Below are positions 17,346 to 25,782 of a DNA stretch of 64,000 nt, piece after piece (within the stretch, counting starts at the first letter, position 1; each line of letters opens with the position of its first letter). A model generated the notes under the pieces. The model was not told the origin of the DNA, did not search any database, and saw only the letters and a program-made list of their open reading frames with translations. The stretch lies in NCBI GenBank assembly GCA_965200355.1, contig OZ241351.1:1674001-1738000 (forward strand). The letters run 5' to 3'. The position numbers and the translations under genes are program-made. The stretch is from Bin18 sp965200355. GTDB taxonomy: Bacteria; Desulfobacterota; Binatia; Bin18.

Positions 17346-18005
17346 ATGATGGCTGAAGAAATGGGAGTCTTTGCAACCATACACTCAACGCGGGCCATGC
17401 GGCGGCTCAAACCCGACCCCGTCCCGACCGCAATGATTCGGAAAATTCTTGACGCCGGGATACGGGCACCCAGCGGCCAGAATCGTCAGGCCTGGGCGTT
17501 TGTGGTGCTCCAGGACCCGGACAACAAGAGGTTTTTTCAGGAACGCTACTATCAGGCCCTGGTGGACCGTTTCGGCGACGGGCTGAGGGTTGACCCAAAC
17601 GACAAATCGTCCGGGGCGCGCTCCATTCGGGCGGCAATGCACCTGGCCGAACATATGCACGAAGCGCCTGTCCTGCTGCTGATCTGCGGCAAACGGGACT
17701 GGCCGTTTTCCGTGCCCGAAGAAGAACGCGAAGGCAAAGCCCCGCCCTCCTACGGCTCCATCTATCCGTGTGTGCAGAACATTCTGCTCGCCTGTCGCGC
17801 CCTGGGCCTGGGGGCAAGCCTGACGACCATGCACCAGATGTTCGAGGACGAGTTACAGGAGCGCCTGGGCATTCCGTTTGAGTATGGTGTGGTGGCCACC
17901 CTTCCGATTGGCTTTCCTTCGGGAAAATTCGGCCCGGTCTCCCGTCGGCCCGCGCCTGAAGTGACCCACTTTGATAAGTGGGGACAGCACGAGCCGGCTG
18001 CGTAA
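17346..18005 (+). CDS. Nitroreductase-family FMN protein
   Basis: A 219-residue nitroreductase-fold flavoprotein. The FMN-phosphate motif is STRAMRRLKPDPVP, then RAPSGQNRQAWAFVVLQD, and the second FMN contact lies in GLGASLTTMH. Members reduce nitro groups, enones or carry out dehalogenation-type reductions with NAD(P)H. GAAGGAGGAAT precedes ATG 17346; a second ATG follows immediately. A longer open frame upstream overlaps the dehydrogenase gene in another frame and is not coding. It is followed 71 bp later by an LLM gene, with a short palindromic repeat in the gap. Confidence 0.9.
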   Translation: MMAEEMGVFATIHSTRAMRRLKPDPVPTAMIRKILDAGIRAPSGQNRQAWAFVVLQDPDNKRFFQERYYQALVDRFGDGLRVDPNDKSSGARSIRAAMHLAEHMHEAPVLLLICGKRDWPFSVPEEEREGKAPPSYGSIYPCVQNILLACRALGLGASLTTMHQMFEDELQERLGIPFEYGVVATLPIGFPSGKFGPVSRRPAPEVTHFDKWGQHEPAA

Positions 18006-18021
18006 AACCCCCTCACCCCAG

Positions 18022-18042
18022 CCCTCTCCCACAGGGAGAGGG
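18022..18042 (+). repeat. Short palindromic repeat, CCCTCTCCC family, copy 1
   Basis: CCCTCTCCC (18022-18030), ACA, GGGAGAGGG (18034-18042): a perfect 9-bp stem between nitroreductase and LLM genes. Related palindromes occur at 19296-19318 and 60627-60649. Confidence 0.75.
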
Positions 18043-18076
18043 GAAAACGACATCTTTTTGTAGAAGGAACGCACGC

Positions 18077-19093
18077 ATGAAATACTCCATGTTTCTCGCC
18101 GCTGCCTCCCACGCCGAAATGGTCGGCTGGGTGAAAAAATACGAGGCCGCGGGATTTGATTCACTCTGGCAGGCCGAACTGACCAATTCGGCGCTTATTC
18201 CCTTGGCCGGTATCGCGCCCAGCGTTCAGACGATCAAAATTGGGGCCGGCGTGGTGCTGGCCTTTAATCACAGCCCGGTGATGCTCGCCTTTCAGGCCCT
18301 GGACCTCGACCTGCTGAGTCAGGGCCGGTTTACGCTCGGTCTGGGAGTCGCCCACCAACACCGCAATAACAACTGGTACGCCGGACGAGATGCCGGCAAA
18401 CCGGTCAGTCAAATGCGGGAGTATATTAAGGTGCTGCACCTCATTATGGATAAAGCCGAGACGGGCGGCGAGGTGCACTACGCAGGCAAGTTCTACAATA
18501 TCCGCGCCCGCAATTTCTTTCCGCGCTCGATTCCCAAGCCCCGACCCCGGGTGCCTATCTATGTGGCCGCGGTCAAACCGCGTATGGCTGCCCTCACGGG
18601 CGAACTCGGCGACGGCCTGATTGGGAACCCGATGTTCTCGCCGCAGCATGTCCGCAAGAACATTCTGCCGCCGCTCAAAACCGGTCTCGACCGGGCCGGC
18701 CGCAGTCGCTCCGAGGTCGAAGTCCTGGGCCAATGCTTTGTGGTCATCGACGACGATCTGGCAACCGCTTACCGGGTTGGCGCAGGGGCCATGCTGTTCA
18801 GTATCTGGGCCCGGATTTACGATGATATCTTTGTCGCCCACGGCTTTGGCGAAACGGTTGAAAAGGTCAGATCACTCCAGAATACGCCAGACAAGGACAA
18901 GGGCTTCGACCTGATTCCAAATGAAATGGTCGATGCCTTTTGCGCGGTCGGCCCGCTTGACCGCGTTCGCGCCAAGCTGGACGAGCGCGAAGGGCTGCTC
19001 GACACCACCATTCTCGCTGTTCCCAACACCGGCACAACCCAGGAACAACGCGACTACTACCGGGACAAAATACTCGAATCATTCTCGGCATAG
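18077..19093 (+). CDS. LLM-class flavin/F420-dependent oxidoreductase
   Basis: A 338-residue luciferase-like TIM barrel: MVGWVKKYEAAGFDSLWQAE, KIGAGVVLAFNHSPVMLAFQA, LLSQGRFTLGLGVAHQHRNN. The last member of the plus-strand catabolic array. The start at ATG 18077 follows AGAAGGAA; an in-frame extension upstream to 17978 would overlap the nitroreductase end and pass through the palindrome, so I reject it. Cofactor (FMN or F420) and substrate unknown. Downstream lies a 230-bp repeat-rich gap that separates it from the convergent thiolase gene. Confidence 0.9.
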   Translation: MKYSMFLAAASHAEMVGWVKKYEAAGFDSLWQAELTNSALIPLAGIAPSVQTIKIGAGVVLAFNHSPVMLAFQALDLDLLSQGRFTLGLGVAHQHRNNNWYAGRDAGKPVSQMREYIKVLHLIMDKAETGGEVHYAGKFYNIRARNFFPRSIPKPRPRVPIYVAAVKPRMAALTGELGDGLIGNPMFSPQHVRKNILPPLKTGLDRAGRSRSEVEVLGQCFVVIDDDLATAYRVGAGAMLFSIWARIYDDIFVAHGFGETVEKVRSLQNTPDKDKGFDLIPNEMVDAFCAVGPLDRVRAKLDEREGLLDTTILAVPNTGTTQEQRDYYRDKILESFSA

Positions 19094-19148
19094 GAGGGTC
19101 GTTCCCCATCTCCGAAGGTCAGCACAGGGGGTGGCCTGACAGAGATTC

Positions 19149-19274
19149 TCCTCCCGTCCCGTTCGTCCTGAGCCCTTCGACAAGCTCAGGACAGGCGTAG
19201 CGCCAGCAAAGTCCTCCCGTCCCGTTCGTCCTGAGCCCTTCGACAAGCTCAGGACAGGCGTAGCGCCAGCAAAG
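19149..19274 (+). repeat. Two tandem copies of a 63-bp unit
   Basis: 19149-19211 and 19212-19274 are identical. Each contains an internal palindrome, GTCCTGAGC (pairing with GCTCAGGAC) around CCTTCGACAA. Immediately after copy 2, TCGAAGGATGAACGGGACGGG is the inverted complement of the start of the unit, so the block can fold into a long hairpin. It lies between convergent genes. Only two copies and no spacers: not CRISPR. Confidence 0.9.
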
Positions 19275-19295
19275 TCGAAGGATGAACGGGACGGG

Positions 19296-19318
19296 CCCTC
19301 TCCAGGGGAGAGAGGGGA
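19296..19318 (+). repeat. Short palindromic repeat, CCCTCTCC family, copy 2
   Basis: CCCTCTCC followed by AGG and GGAGAGAGGGG, an imperfect version of the palindrome at 18022. It stands directly ahead of the thiolase stop codon. Confidence 0.6.
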
Positions 19319-19322
19319 GACG

Positions 19323-20498
19323 CTACAACACCTCAAACAAGCCGGCCACGCCCATCCCGCCTCCGACGCACATCGTCACCACGACGTTCTTGGCCCCTCG
19401 CCGTTTGCCTTCGCGCAGGATATGCCCCACCTGACGGGCGCCGGTCATGCCGTAGGGATGCCCGATCGAGATGGAGCCACCGTTCACATTATAGTGCTCC
19501 ATGGCAATGCCGAGCCGGTCGCGGCAATAGACCGTTTGCACGGCAAAGGCTTCGTTGAGTTCCCAGAGATCGATATCGTCCATGCTCAGGCCGTGGCGCT
19601 CAAGCAGTTTGGGAATGGCGAAGACTGGCCCAATGCCCATTTCATCCGGCTCACAGCCGGAGGCGACCAGACCTCTATACAGGCCCAGGGGCTCCAGGCC
19701 GCGCTTCTCGGCCTCCTTGGCTTCCATCAACACCACCGCGGCCGCCCCGTCGGACAACTGGCTGGAATTGCCGGCGGTAATCGAGCCCTCGGTCACCGAC
19801 GGGAGCGCTGAGAGGCCCTCCATATTGGTCGTGGGCCGGTTGCCCTCATCCCGAGCAAGCGTGACCTCTTTTTGCGTGACCTCGCCCGTTTCCTTGTTGG
19901 TCACATCCATGAGTGTGGTAAGGGGCACGATTTCGTCGTCGAACTTGCCCTCCGCTTGGCCGGCCGCGGTCCGCTGCTGGCTGGCCAGGGCGTACTCGTC
20001 TTGCGACTCGCGCGAGACCTGATAGCGCTGGGCGACAATCTCGGCCGTCTTCAACATGGGGAAATAAATCTCGGGTTTGTGCTCCATGAGCCAGTCGTCA
20101 ACAAAATTCTTGGTGTTCAGATTGTTCTGGACCAGGCTGATTGACTCGACTCCGCCAGCCACCATGACATCGGCCCCATCGACAATAATCCGGTTGGCGG
20201 CGGTGCTGATCGCTTGCAGCCCGGAGGAGCAGTAACGGTTAATGGTCATGCCCGAGGTGGTCACGGGCAGGCCGGCCTTTACCGCCGAGGTGCGCGCGAT
20301 ATTATGCCCGGTTGAGCCTTCCGGCAGCCCACAACCGAACACCACATCTTCCACCTCTGCCGGTTCCACCCCGGCCCGCTCCACCGCATTCTGAATGACA
20401 TGAGCACCCAGGGTCGCACCGCTGGTTTTATTCAGGCTGCCCCGAAAGGCTTTGCCTATGCCCGTCCGGGCGGATGATACAATCACGGCTTCTCGCAT
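19323..20498 (-). CDS. Acetyl-CoA acyltransferase (thiolase)
   Basis: A 391-residue degradative thiolase that splits 3-ketoacyl-CoA with CoA. The nucleophile is Cys90 in INRYCSSGLQAIS; the second histidine box is GHPYGMTGAR, preceded by NEAFA, and the second active cysteine is in MCVGGGMG near the C-terminus. All catalytic residues are intact and the length is standard. AAAGGAGG precedes the ATG. It faces the LLM gene tail-to-tail and is a stand-alone gene, but with the six acyl-CoA dehydrogenases and three hydratases around it completes a beta-oxidation set. Confidence 0.95.
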   Translation of the reverse strand: MREAVIVSSARTGIGKAFRGSLNKTSGATLGAHVIQNAVERAGVEPAEVEDVVFGCGLPEGSTGHNIARTSAVKAGLPVTTSGMTINRYCSSGLQAISTAANRIIVDGADVMVAGGVESISLVQNNLNTKNFVDDWLMEHKPEIYFPMLKTAEIVAQRYQVSRESQDEYALASQQRTAAGQAEGKFDDEIVPLTTLMDVTNKETGEVTQKEVTLARDEGNRPTTNMEGLSALPSVTEGSITAGNSSQLSDGAAAVVLMEAKEAEKRGLEPLGLYRGLVASGCEPDEMGIGPVFAIPKLLERHGLSMDDIDLWELNEAFAVQTVYCRDRLGIAMEHYNVNGGSISIGHPYGMTGARQVGHILREGKRRGAKNVVVTMCVGGGMGVAGLFEVL

Positions 20499-20643
20499 GA
20501 CTCTGACCTCCTTTGTTCCTGGTTTTGTCTACGGTCCGCGCCAGACTATCCCAGGCCGCCCATTCCGCCAACCGGGCCGCGTGCCTTGACTTCTGGCGGC
20601 TTTATTGGAAATGACGAAAGACGCGCGCAGAGAGGAGAACCCC

Positions 20644-21306
20644 ATGATTACGGTCTACGACTTGGCCGGAGCGAACAGTTTGCGCTTCAGCCCGTTCTGT
20701 TCACGAACCAAGGCGGCCCTGCGCTACAAGGGTCTGGACTATACCACGGTCCCGATTCGCTTCTGCGATAAGGACAAACTGGCTTTTTCTGGACAGGACC
20801 GGGTGCCGGTCATCACAGACAACGGCACCGTGGTCTCGGATTCGTGGAAAATTGCCGAATATCTGGAAGACCACTATCCAGAGGCCCAGCTCTTCCCCGG
20901 TCCGGGTATGAAGGCGGCCTGTCGATTCTTTAATCTGTATATTGACCGGACGCTCCATCCGGCGCTCTTTCCAGTCGTCGTGTCTGACATCTTTGAGAAG
21001 ATCGAGCCGGTAGACCGCGCCTATTTTCGGGAAAACCGGGAAGCCCGGCTCGGCACCAGTCTGGAAGACATCGCCGCCAAACGCGACGACTTTCGCCCGC
21101 GCCTCCAAGCCGCCCTGGCTGACCTGGAGGCCGTCGCCTTGGGCCATGAGTATATGTTTGAGGTGTTGACCTATGCCGACTTCAGCCTGTTCGGCACCTT
21201 GACGTGGGTGACCCGGGTCAGCGACGAGCCGCTGTTTGATGCCGCCCCGTCCCTGGCCGGCTGGTGGGAGCGGATGCAGACCCGCTTCGAGATTGGGCCC
21301 GGTTGA
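20644..21306 (+). CDS. Glutathione S-transferase, LigE/beta-etherase-like
   Basis: A 220-residue glutathione transferase. The N-terminal thioredoxin fold reads RFSPFCSRTKAALRYKG, then IRFCDKDKLAFSGQDRVPVI and VSDSWKIAEYLEDHYP. The pattern SPFC-x-RTK together with FSGQ-x-VPV resembles the LigE beta-etherase branch that cleaves aryl ethers of lignin dimers, though those are characterised in sphingomonads and the resemblance is at family level. GAGAGGAGAAC precedes ATG 20644, preferable to the upstream in-frame ATG at 20605. It is transcribed divergently from thiolase with a 145-bp gap. Confidence 0.85.
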   Translation: MITVYDLAGANSLRFSPFCSRTKAALRYKGLDYTTVPIRFCDKDKLAFSGQDRVPVITDNGTVVSDSWKIAEYLEDHYPEAQLFPGPGMKAACRFFNLYIDRTLHPALFPVVVSDIFEKIEPVDRAYFRENREARLGTSLEDIAAKRDDFRPRLQAALADLEAVALGHEYMFEVLTYADFSLFGTLTWVTRVSDEPLFDAAPSLAGWWERMQTRFEIGPG

Positions 21307-21318
21307 GCCGAGGCTGTA

Positions 21319-22665
21319 TCATGCCGACAGGCTGGCCTGTTTCTCTCGCACGACCACCTTAGCCAGGACGAGCAGCGCCATCAGGTTGGGAATGGCCATC
21401 ATGCCGTTCAGCGTGTCGGAGATGTCCCAGACCAAGCGTAAGCCACCGGTTGCGCCAATATACAAAAAGGCCAGAAACAGCACCCGATACGGGAGCACCG
21501 CGCCTGGGCCGAACAGATACGCCCAGGCTTGCCCGCCATAAAAACTCCAGGTCAGCATGGTGCTATAGGCAAACAGGGTCAAACACAGAAAGACCACATG
21601 GTCTCCCACCCCGGGCAGCCCCTGGGCAAAGGCCGTTGCAGCCAAGAGCCCCGGAGAGGTGTCCGGCTGACCGAGGACACCCGTCACCATAATCACCAGC
21701 CCGGTAATGCTGGCGACAAGCAGGGTATCCACCCCCACTTCCCATATGCCCCACAAGCCCTGTCCAACCGGCGTGTTCTTGGCTTGGGCGTGCACGATGG
21801 AGGCCGAACCCAAGCCTGCCTCGTTAGAAAAGATACCCCGCGCCAGCCCGTAGCGCATGGCCAGCATCACGGTTGCCCCGCCCCAAGCGCCAACCGGGGC
21901 GGCCGGCGTGAAAGCCGCGCTGATGATCGTCACCAGCGCGTCCGGCAGGGCCGCGGCGTAGCGCAGCAGAATCCACACGCCCCCGGCCAGATAGAGCACG
22001 GCCATAAAGGGCACCAGATAGGCGGTGGTCTGGCCAATGCGCCGCACCCCCCCCAGGATCACAACCGCTACCAGCCCGACCACACATCCGCCGGCGACCG
22101 GTCGAGGCAGACTGAAGGTCTCATACAAACTCGCCGCCACCGTATTCGCCTGGACCATATTGCCAATACCCAGTGCGGCCGCCCCGGTTAGAAAAGCATA
22201 CGCCCCGGCCAGCCACTTCCAGCCCAGGCCGTCAGCAATATAATACATCGGACCACCGACAATCTCGCCGCTGTCCGCCTTGACCTGGCGATATTTCATG
22301 CCAAGCACGACCTCGCTGAACTTGGTCGCCATACCGACCAGCGCGGTTATCCACATCCAGAACAAGGCCCCCGGCCCACCCCAATACAGGGCCGTGCTGA
22401 CCCCGACGATATTCCCGACCCCAACCGTCGCCGCCATGGCCGAACTGACCGCCTGAAACGCGCTGATTTCGCCGGTATCGGCTGCGGTTCGACCGGAGAA
22501 GAGACGACCCATGGTTGAACGCCAGATCAAGCCGAAGTGCATCAGTTGGAGCCAGCCCAGACGAAAGCTGAGATACACTCCCGTTCCAATCAGGAGGACC
22601 ATCAGGGGCGGACCCCAGACCACCGCGTTGACGAGATTATTGAGATGTTCGATGTTGCTCAGCAT
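21319..22665 (-). CDS. Sodium:alanine symporter (AGCS family)
   Basis: A 448-residue inner-membrane amino-acid carrier with about 10-11 spans. Signature stretches are GVGNIVGVSTALYWGGPGALFWMW, split by an aromatic helix, GGPMYYIADGLG, and IFSNEAGLGSA, all diagnostic of the alanine/glycine:cation symporters. I choose ATG 22665 (MLSNIEHLNN) preceded by GAGG; the longer in-frame start at 22743 would overlap the upstream small membrane gene. It ends 12 bp after the convergent GST gene. Transport of alanine or glycine with sodium is the family function. Confidence 0.93.
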   Translation of the reverse strand: MLSNIEHLNNLVNAVVWGPPLMVLLIGTGVYLSFRLGWLQLMHFGLIWRSTMGRLFSGRTAADTGEISAFQAVSSAMAATVGVGNIVGVSTALYWGGPGALFWMWITALVGMATKFSEVVLGMKYRQVKADSGEIVGGPMYYIADGLGWKWLAGAYAFLTGAAALGIGNMVQANTVAASLYETFSLPRPVAGGCVVGLVAVVILGGVRRIGQTTAYLVPFMAVLYLAGGVWILLRYAAALPDALVTIISAAFTPAAPVGAWGGATVMLAMRYGLARGIFSNEAGLGSASIVHAQAKNTPVGQGLWGIWEVGVDTLLVASITGLVIMVTGVLGQPDTSPGLLAATAFAQGLPGVGDHVVFLCLTLFAYSTMLTWSFYGGQAWAYLFGPGAVLPYRVLFLAFLYIGATGGLRLVWDISDTLNGMMAIPNLMALLVLAKVVVREKQASLSA

Positions 22666-22678
22666 ACTGCCTCGTCGC

Positions 22679-23086
22679 TTATGACGCGCCGCCCGGCCGT
22701 CTGAGTTCAAAGACTCGGACCACAACATAGGCGAGCAGGGCAAAAAGAAAAAAGATCATCAGCATCCAGGCCACACTCTGCATCGTCCCAATCACTGTGC
22801 GGTAGACTTCGAGCACCCAACGGTCAGATGTCAGCACCAGGATGTCTGCTTCGGCCTCGCCGGTCGGGGGCGGGGTGATATAGCGCTCGAGCTGCCAGAC
22901 CCGCACCCCTCCAGATATGCCGACAACGTAGATGGCAAACTGCATGTATTTGCCCCAGGCCAGATGGATCTCATCGGCAATAATCCGGGTCAGAATCTGC
23001 TTGACCGGACGCTCAAAAAGACGGGCGACCCCGAACGAGACGCCGAGCGCAATGACAAATGTGACGGCGAGCAGCGCAAAAAACAT
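22679..23086 (-). CDS. Small integral membrane protein of unknown function
   Basis: 135 residues with a hydrophobic N-terminal helix (FFALLAVTFVIALGVSF), a helix around residues 48-62 (MQFAIYVVGISGGV), and a strongly hydrophobic helix near residue 100-122 (AWMLMIFFLFALLAYVVV). A cytoplasmic patch lies at RLFERPVKQILTRI. I do not recognise a family. The gene ends 13 bp before the symporter start on the same strand, so it may be co-expressed with it. Confidence 0.72.
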   Translation of the reverse strand: MFFALLAVTFVIALGVSFGVARLFERPVKQILTRIIADEIHLAWGKYMQFAIYVVGISGGVRVWQLERYITPPPTGEAEADILVLTSDRWVLEVYRTVIGTMQSVAWMLMIFFLFALLAYVVVRVFELRRPGGAS

Positions 23087-23146
23087 ATTTCCCTCTTCAT
23101 CTGTGCTGACAGACAGAAAATATCCGCGGGCTGCACGGCTCCTCCC

Positions 23147-23872
23147 CTACCCGAGTTGGACGGCTCCATAGCGTTCATAATACGCAATCCAGGCCTGCCG
23201 CACTGCTGCCGAGAGGCGGTCTTGCACCAGGCTGAAAATCTCCTGCATGGTGAGAATGGCGAAGGTGCGGATGCCGAGTTCGTGTTCGAGGGCCTGAATG
23301 GCGCTGTATTGCCCGATCTGTTGGGCGTCGCCCAGCAATTCCTGTCGGTCAACGGCAACGACCAGACCGGCGATGCGGTGTGCGCCCAGCAGGCGTATCT
23401 TTTTGAGCGCTTCGTATTTGGCCTGACCGGTGGTGACTACATCGTCCACCAGCAGAATCCCGCTGGCCGGAACAAAATTTTCCGCCCCAACAATGAGCTT
23501 CTCAACCGAACCGGCCCGGCTCACCTCTCCGTGGGCTTTCTCCTCTTTGCGGTCGTAGAGGAGAGACGTAGACTTGCTCGCGTATTCCTGAAGCCCCTCA
23601 CACAGCAGCGCCCCCAGGGTAATGCCTTTATAGGCTGGACCGAACACATAGGTGAAGTCGTGCAGCACGCCCTGCTCGACGCCTGCCAAAGCGGCCCGGC
23701 TATAGCATTTTTTGAGGGTGAGCAGGCTGTCGCCGTCGGTCAGCGAGCCGAGCGAGATAAAGCTCGGGCTGACACGTCCGCTCTTGAGTTGAAAGCCGGC
23801 GCTGGGGTCGCCGGCAATTTTGAGCGCGTTTTTTTTGAGCAGGAGGGCGAGAAATTCACGTCTGTAGTCCAT
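23147..23872 (-). CDS. pyrE: Orotate phosphoribosyltransferase
   Basis: A 241-residue type I PRTase making OMP from orotate and PRPP in pyrimidine synthesis. Characteristic stretches: FQLKSGRVSPSFISLG, FGPAYKGITLGALL, YDRKEEKAHGE, and the PRPP-binding ILLVDDVVTTGQAKYE. This matches the longer, E. coli-type PyrE. No other pyrimidine gene is adjacent. It lies between the small membrane protein gene and an acyl-CoA dehydrogenase, all on the minus strand. Confidence 0.93.
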   Translation of the reverse strand: MDYRREFLALLLKKNALKIAGDPSAGFQLKSGRVSPSFISLGSLTDGDSLLTLKKCYSRAALAGVEQGVLHDFTYVFGPAYKGITLGALLCEGLQEYASKSTSLLYDRKEEKAHGEVSRAGSVEKLIVGAENFVPASGILLVDDVVTTGQAKYEALKKIRLLGAHRIAGLVVAVDRQELLGDAQQIGQYSAIQALEHELGIRTFAILTMQEIFSLVQDRLSAAVRQAWIAYYERYGAVQLG

Positions 23873-23965
23873 GCTTGGCGTCCCTTTCCGGCCTGCCCCG
23901 GTCGGATGACGCTCCGCTCATCCGACACTCACCGCTTCTCCTGCTCTGCCGGCTCTTATGTGGAA

Positions 23966-25177
23966 TCAGGCGTCGTGTTTCCGCAGTTCCAAGCGGCCAA
24001 TCTGATTGCGGTGGACTTCGTCCGGCCCGTCGGCAAAGCGTAGCGTCCGGGCCGAGGCATAGGCGCGCGCCAGCCCGAAGTCTTCGGCCACCCCGCCCCC
24101 GCCGTGGGCCTGCATGGCCCAGTCGATCACTTGCAGCGCCATATTCGGGGCTGCCACTTTAATCATGGCGATTTCGGCGCGGGCAGCCTTATTGCCGACC
24201 GTGTCCATCATATGCGCCGCCTTGAGCGTCAGCAGCCGGGCCTGTTCAATCCGAATCCGAGCCTCGGCAATTCGCTCCAGTGTGACCGTCCGCTCGGAGA
24301 CCAGCTTGCCAAACGCCGTCCGCGACTTGGCGCGGGTACACATTTTTTCCAGGGCGCGTTCGGCCTGTCCGATCAGGCGCATGCAATGGTGAATACGCCC
24401 AGGGCCAAGCCGCCCTTGGGCAATCTCAAACCCCCGCCCTTCGCCCAGAATCATATTCGAGGCCGGCACCCGCACGTCCTTGAATTCGACTTCGGCATGA
24501 CCGTGGGGAGCATCGTCGTAGCCAAACACGGACAGCATCCGCAGGACCTTCACGCCCGGTGTGTCGCGCGGGATCAGGATTTGGGACTGCTGGAGATAGC
24601 GGCTCGGATTATCGGGGTCGGTCTTGCCCATGAAGATGAGAATTTTACAGCGCGGGTCGCCCATGCCTGAGGACCACCACTTGCGGCCGTTGATGACGTA
24701 TTCGTCGCCATCCCGCACGATGCGAGATTCGATATTGGTGGCATCGGACGAGGCCACCGCGGGTTCGGTCATGGCAAAGCAGGAACGAATTTTGCCTTCG
24801 AGCAGCGGCTCCAGCCACTCCTTTTGCTGCTCCGGGGTGCCATACCGGGACAGCACTTCCATATTGCCGGTATCTGGAGCCGAGCAATTAAAGACCTCCG
24901 AGCCCCAGTGCACTCGCCCCATGATTTCCGACAGGGGGGCATATTCGAGGTTGGTCAGGCCATAGCCGTGTTCACTCTCGGGCAGAAACAGATTCCACAG
25001 CCCGGCAGTCTTGGCCTGATCTTTCAACTCTTCGATAATCGGCGGAATCTGCCAGCGGTCCGGGCCGGAGTTCAGTTGGTCCTCAAACGTTTTTTCATTC
25101 GGATAAACGTAGTCCTCCATAAACTGAGAGACCTGTTTTCTCAGGTCTTGTACCTTTGGAGAAAAATCAAAATCCAT
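23966..25177 (-). CDS. Acyl-CoA dehydrogenase, ACAD10/11-like
   Basis: A 403-residue acyl-CoA dehydrogenase. Its motif SCFAMTEPAVASSDATNIE replaces the common GAGSD by VASSD, and its C-terminus RFADGPDEVHRNQIGRLEL carries ADGPDE at the usual glutamate position; both are features of the ACAD10/ACAD11 branch, which acts on longer or branched chains and uses a different base. ATG 25177 is selected for the AAGGAGAG just upstream; an earlier in-frame start at 25237 gives an unrelated leader. Stand-alone minus-strand gene between pyrE and bcp. Confidence 0.92.
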   Translation of the reverse strand: MDFDFSPKVQDLRKQVSQFMEDYVYPNEKTFEDQLNSGPDRWQIPPIIEELKDQAKTAGLWNLFLPESEHGYGLTNLEYAPLSEIMGRVHWGSEVFNCSAPDTGNMEVLSRYGTPEQQKEWLEPLLEGKIRSCFAMTEPAVASSDATNIESRIVRDGDEYVINGRKWWSSGMGDPRCKILIFMGKTDPDNPSRYLQQSQILIPRDTPGVKVLRMLSVFGYDDAPHGHAEVEFKDVRVPASNMILGEGRGFEIAQGRLGPGRIHHCMRLIGQAERALEKMCTRAKSRTAFGKLVSERTVTLERIAEARIRIEQARLLTLKAAHMMDTVGNKAARAEIAMIKVAAPNMALQVIDWAMQAHGGGGVAEDFGLARAYASARTLRFADGPDEVHRNQIGRLELRKHDA

Positions 25178-25304
25178 GTCTGTCTCTCCTTCCCTTGAGT
25201 CGTCCTCTCTGCTTGGATACGAAAGTCTGAGATGCAAAAAAGTCGGGACACCTTAGGAAATACCGCCGAGCGAGTCAAATACCGGCACATACACGGAGCA
25301 GCCT

Positions 25305-25772
25305 ATGCCGATTGAAGAAGGAAAAGCCGCCCCAGCGTTTACCTTACAAGACGCAGCCGGAAATAAGGTCGCGCTCAAAGACCTGCGCGGCCACAACGTG
25401 ATTGTCTATTTCTACCCCAGAGATAATACGCCCGGTTGTACCAAAGAGGCCTGCGGCTTTCGGGACCTCTGGCAGGACATCCAACACCAGGATGCGGTGG
25501 TCCTCGGTATTTCAACGGACAGCGCCGCCTCACACCAGAAGTTTGCCACGCAATACCAACTTCCGTTCACGCTCCTGTGCGACCCGAACAAAAGGGTCAT
25601 GCAAAAATACGGTGCCTGGGGCGAGAAGATGATGTACGGCAAAAAGACCGTAGGCGTCATTCGCTCGACGGTCTGGATAGGCCCCACCGGCAAGGTGAAA
25701 AAGCACTGGAAGCGCGTCGCCAAAGCCGCCGACCATCCGGCCAAAGTGCTCGAAGCGTTGCGGGCGGGATAA
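25305..25772 (+). CDS. bcp: Thioredoxin-dependent peroxiredoxin Q
   Basis: A 155-residue peroxiredoxin of the BCP/PrxQ class. Peroxidatic Cys45 in DNTPGCTKEAC and a resolving Cys50 five residues on give the atypical two-cysteine pattern. The fold continues with VLGISTDSAASHQKFA and an R-containing VGVIRSTVWIGP. It reduces hydrogen peroxide and alkyl peroxides in the cytosol using thioredoxin. Both cysteines are encoded by normal TGT/TGC codons. Divergent from the acyl-CoA dehydrogenase. Confidence 0.95.
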   Translation: MPIEEGKAAPAFTLQDAAGNKVALKDLRGHNVIVYFYPRDNTPGCTKEACGFRDLWQDIQHQDAVVLGISTDSAASHQKFATQYQLPFTLLCDPNKRVMQKYGAWGEKMMYGKKTVGVIRSTVWIGPTGKVKKHWKRVAKAADHPAKVLEALRAG

Positions 25773-25782
25773 AATTTCTCCA

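Noticed and set aside
19149..19274. Possible CRISPR array
   Set aside because: Only two units, directly abutting without spacers; no cas genes in the window.
22964..24043. 359-codon plus-strand frame opposite pyrE
   Set aside because: Antisense to pyrE and the small membrane protein; no recognisable domain.
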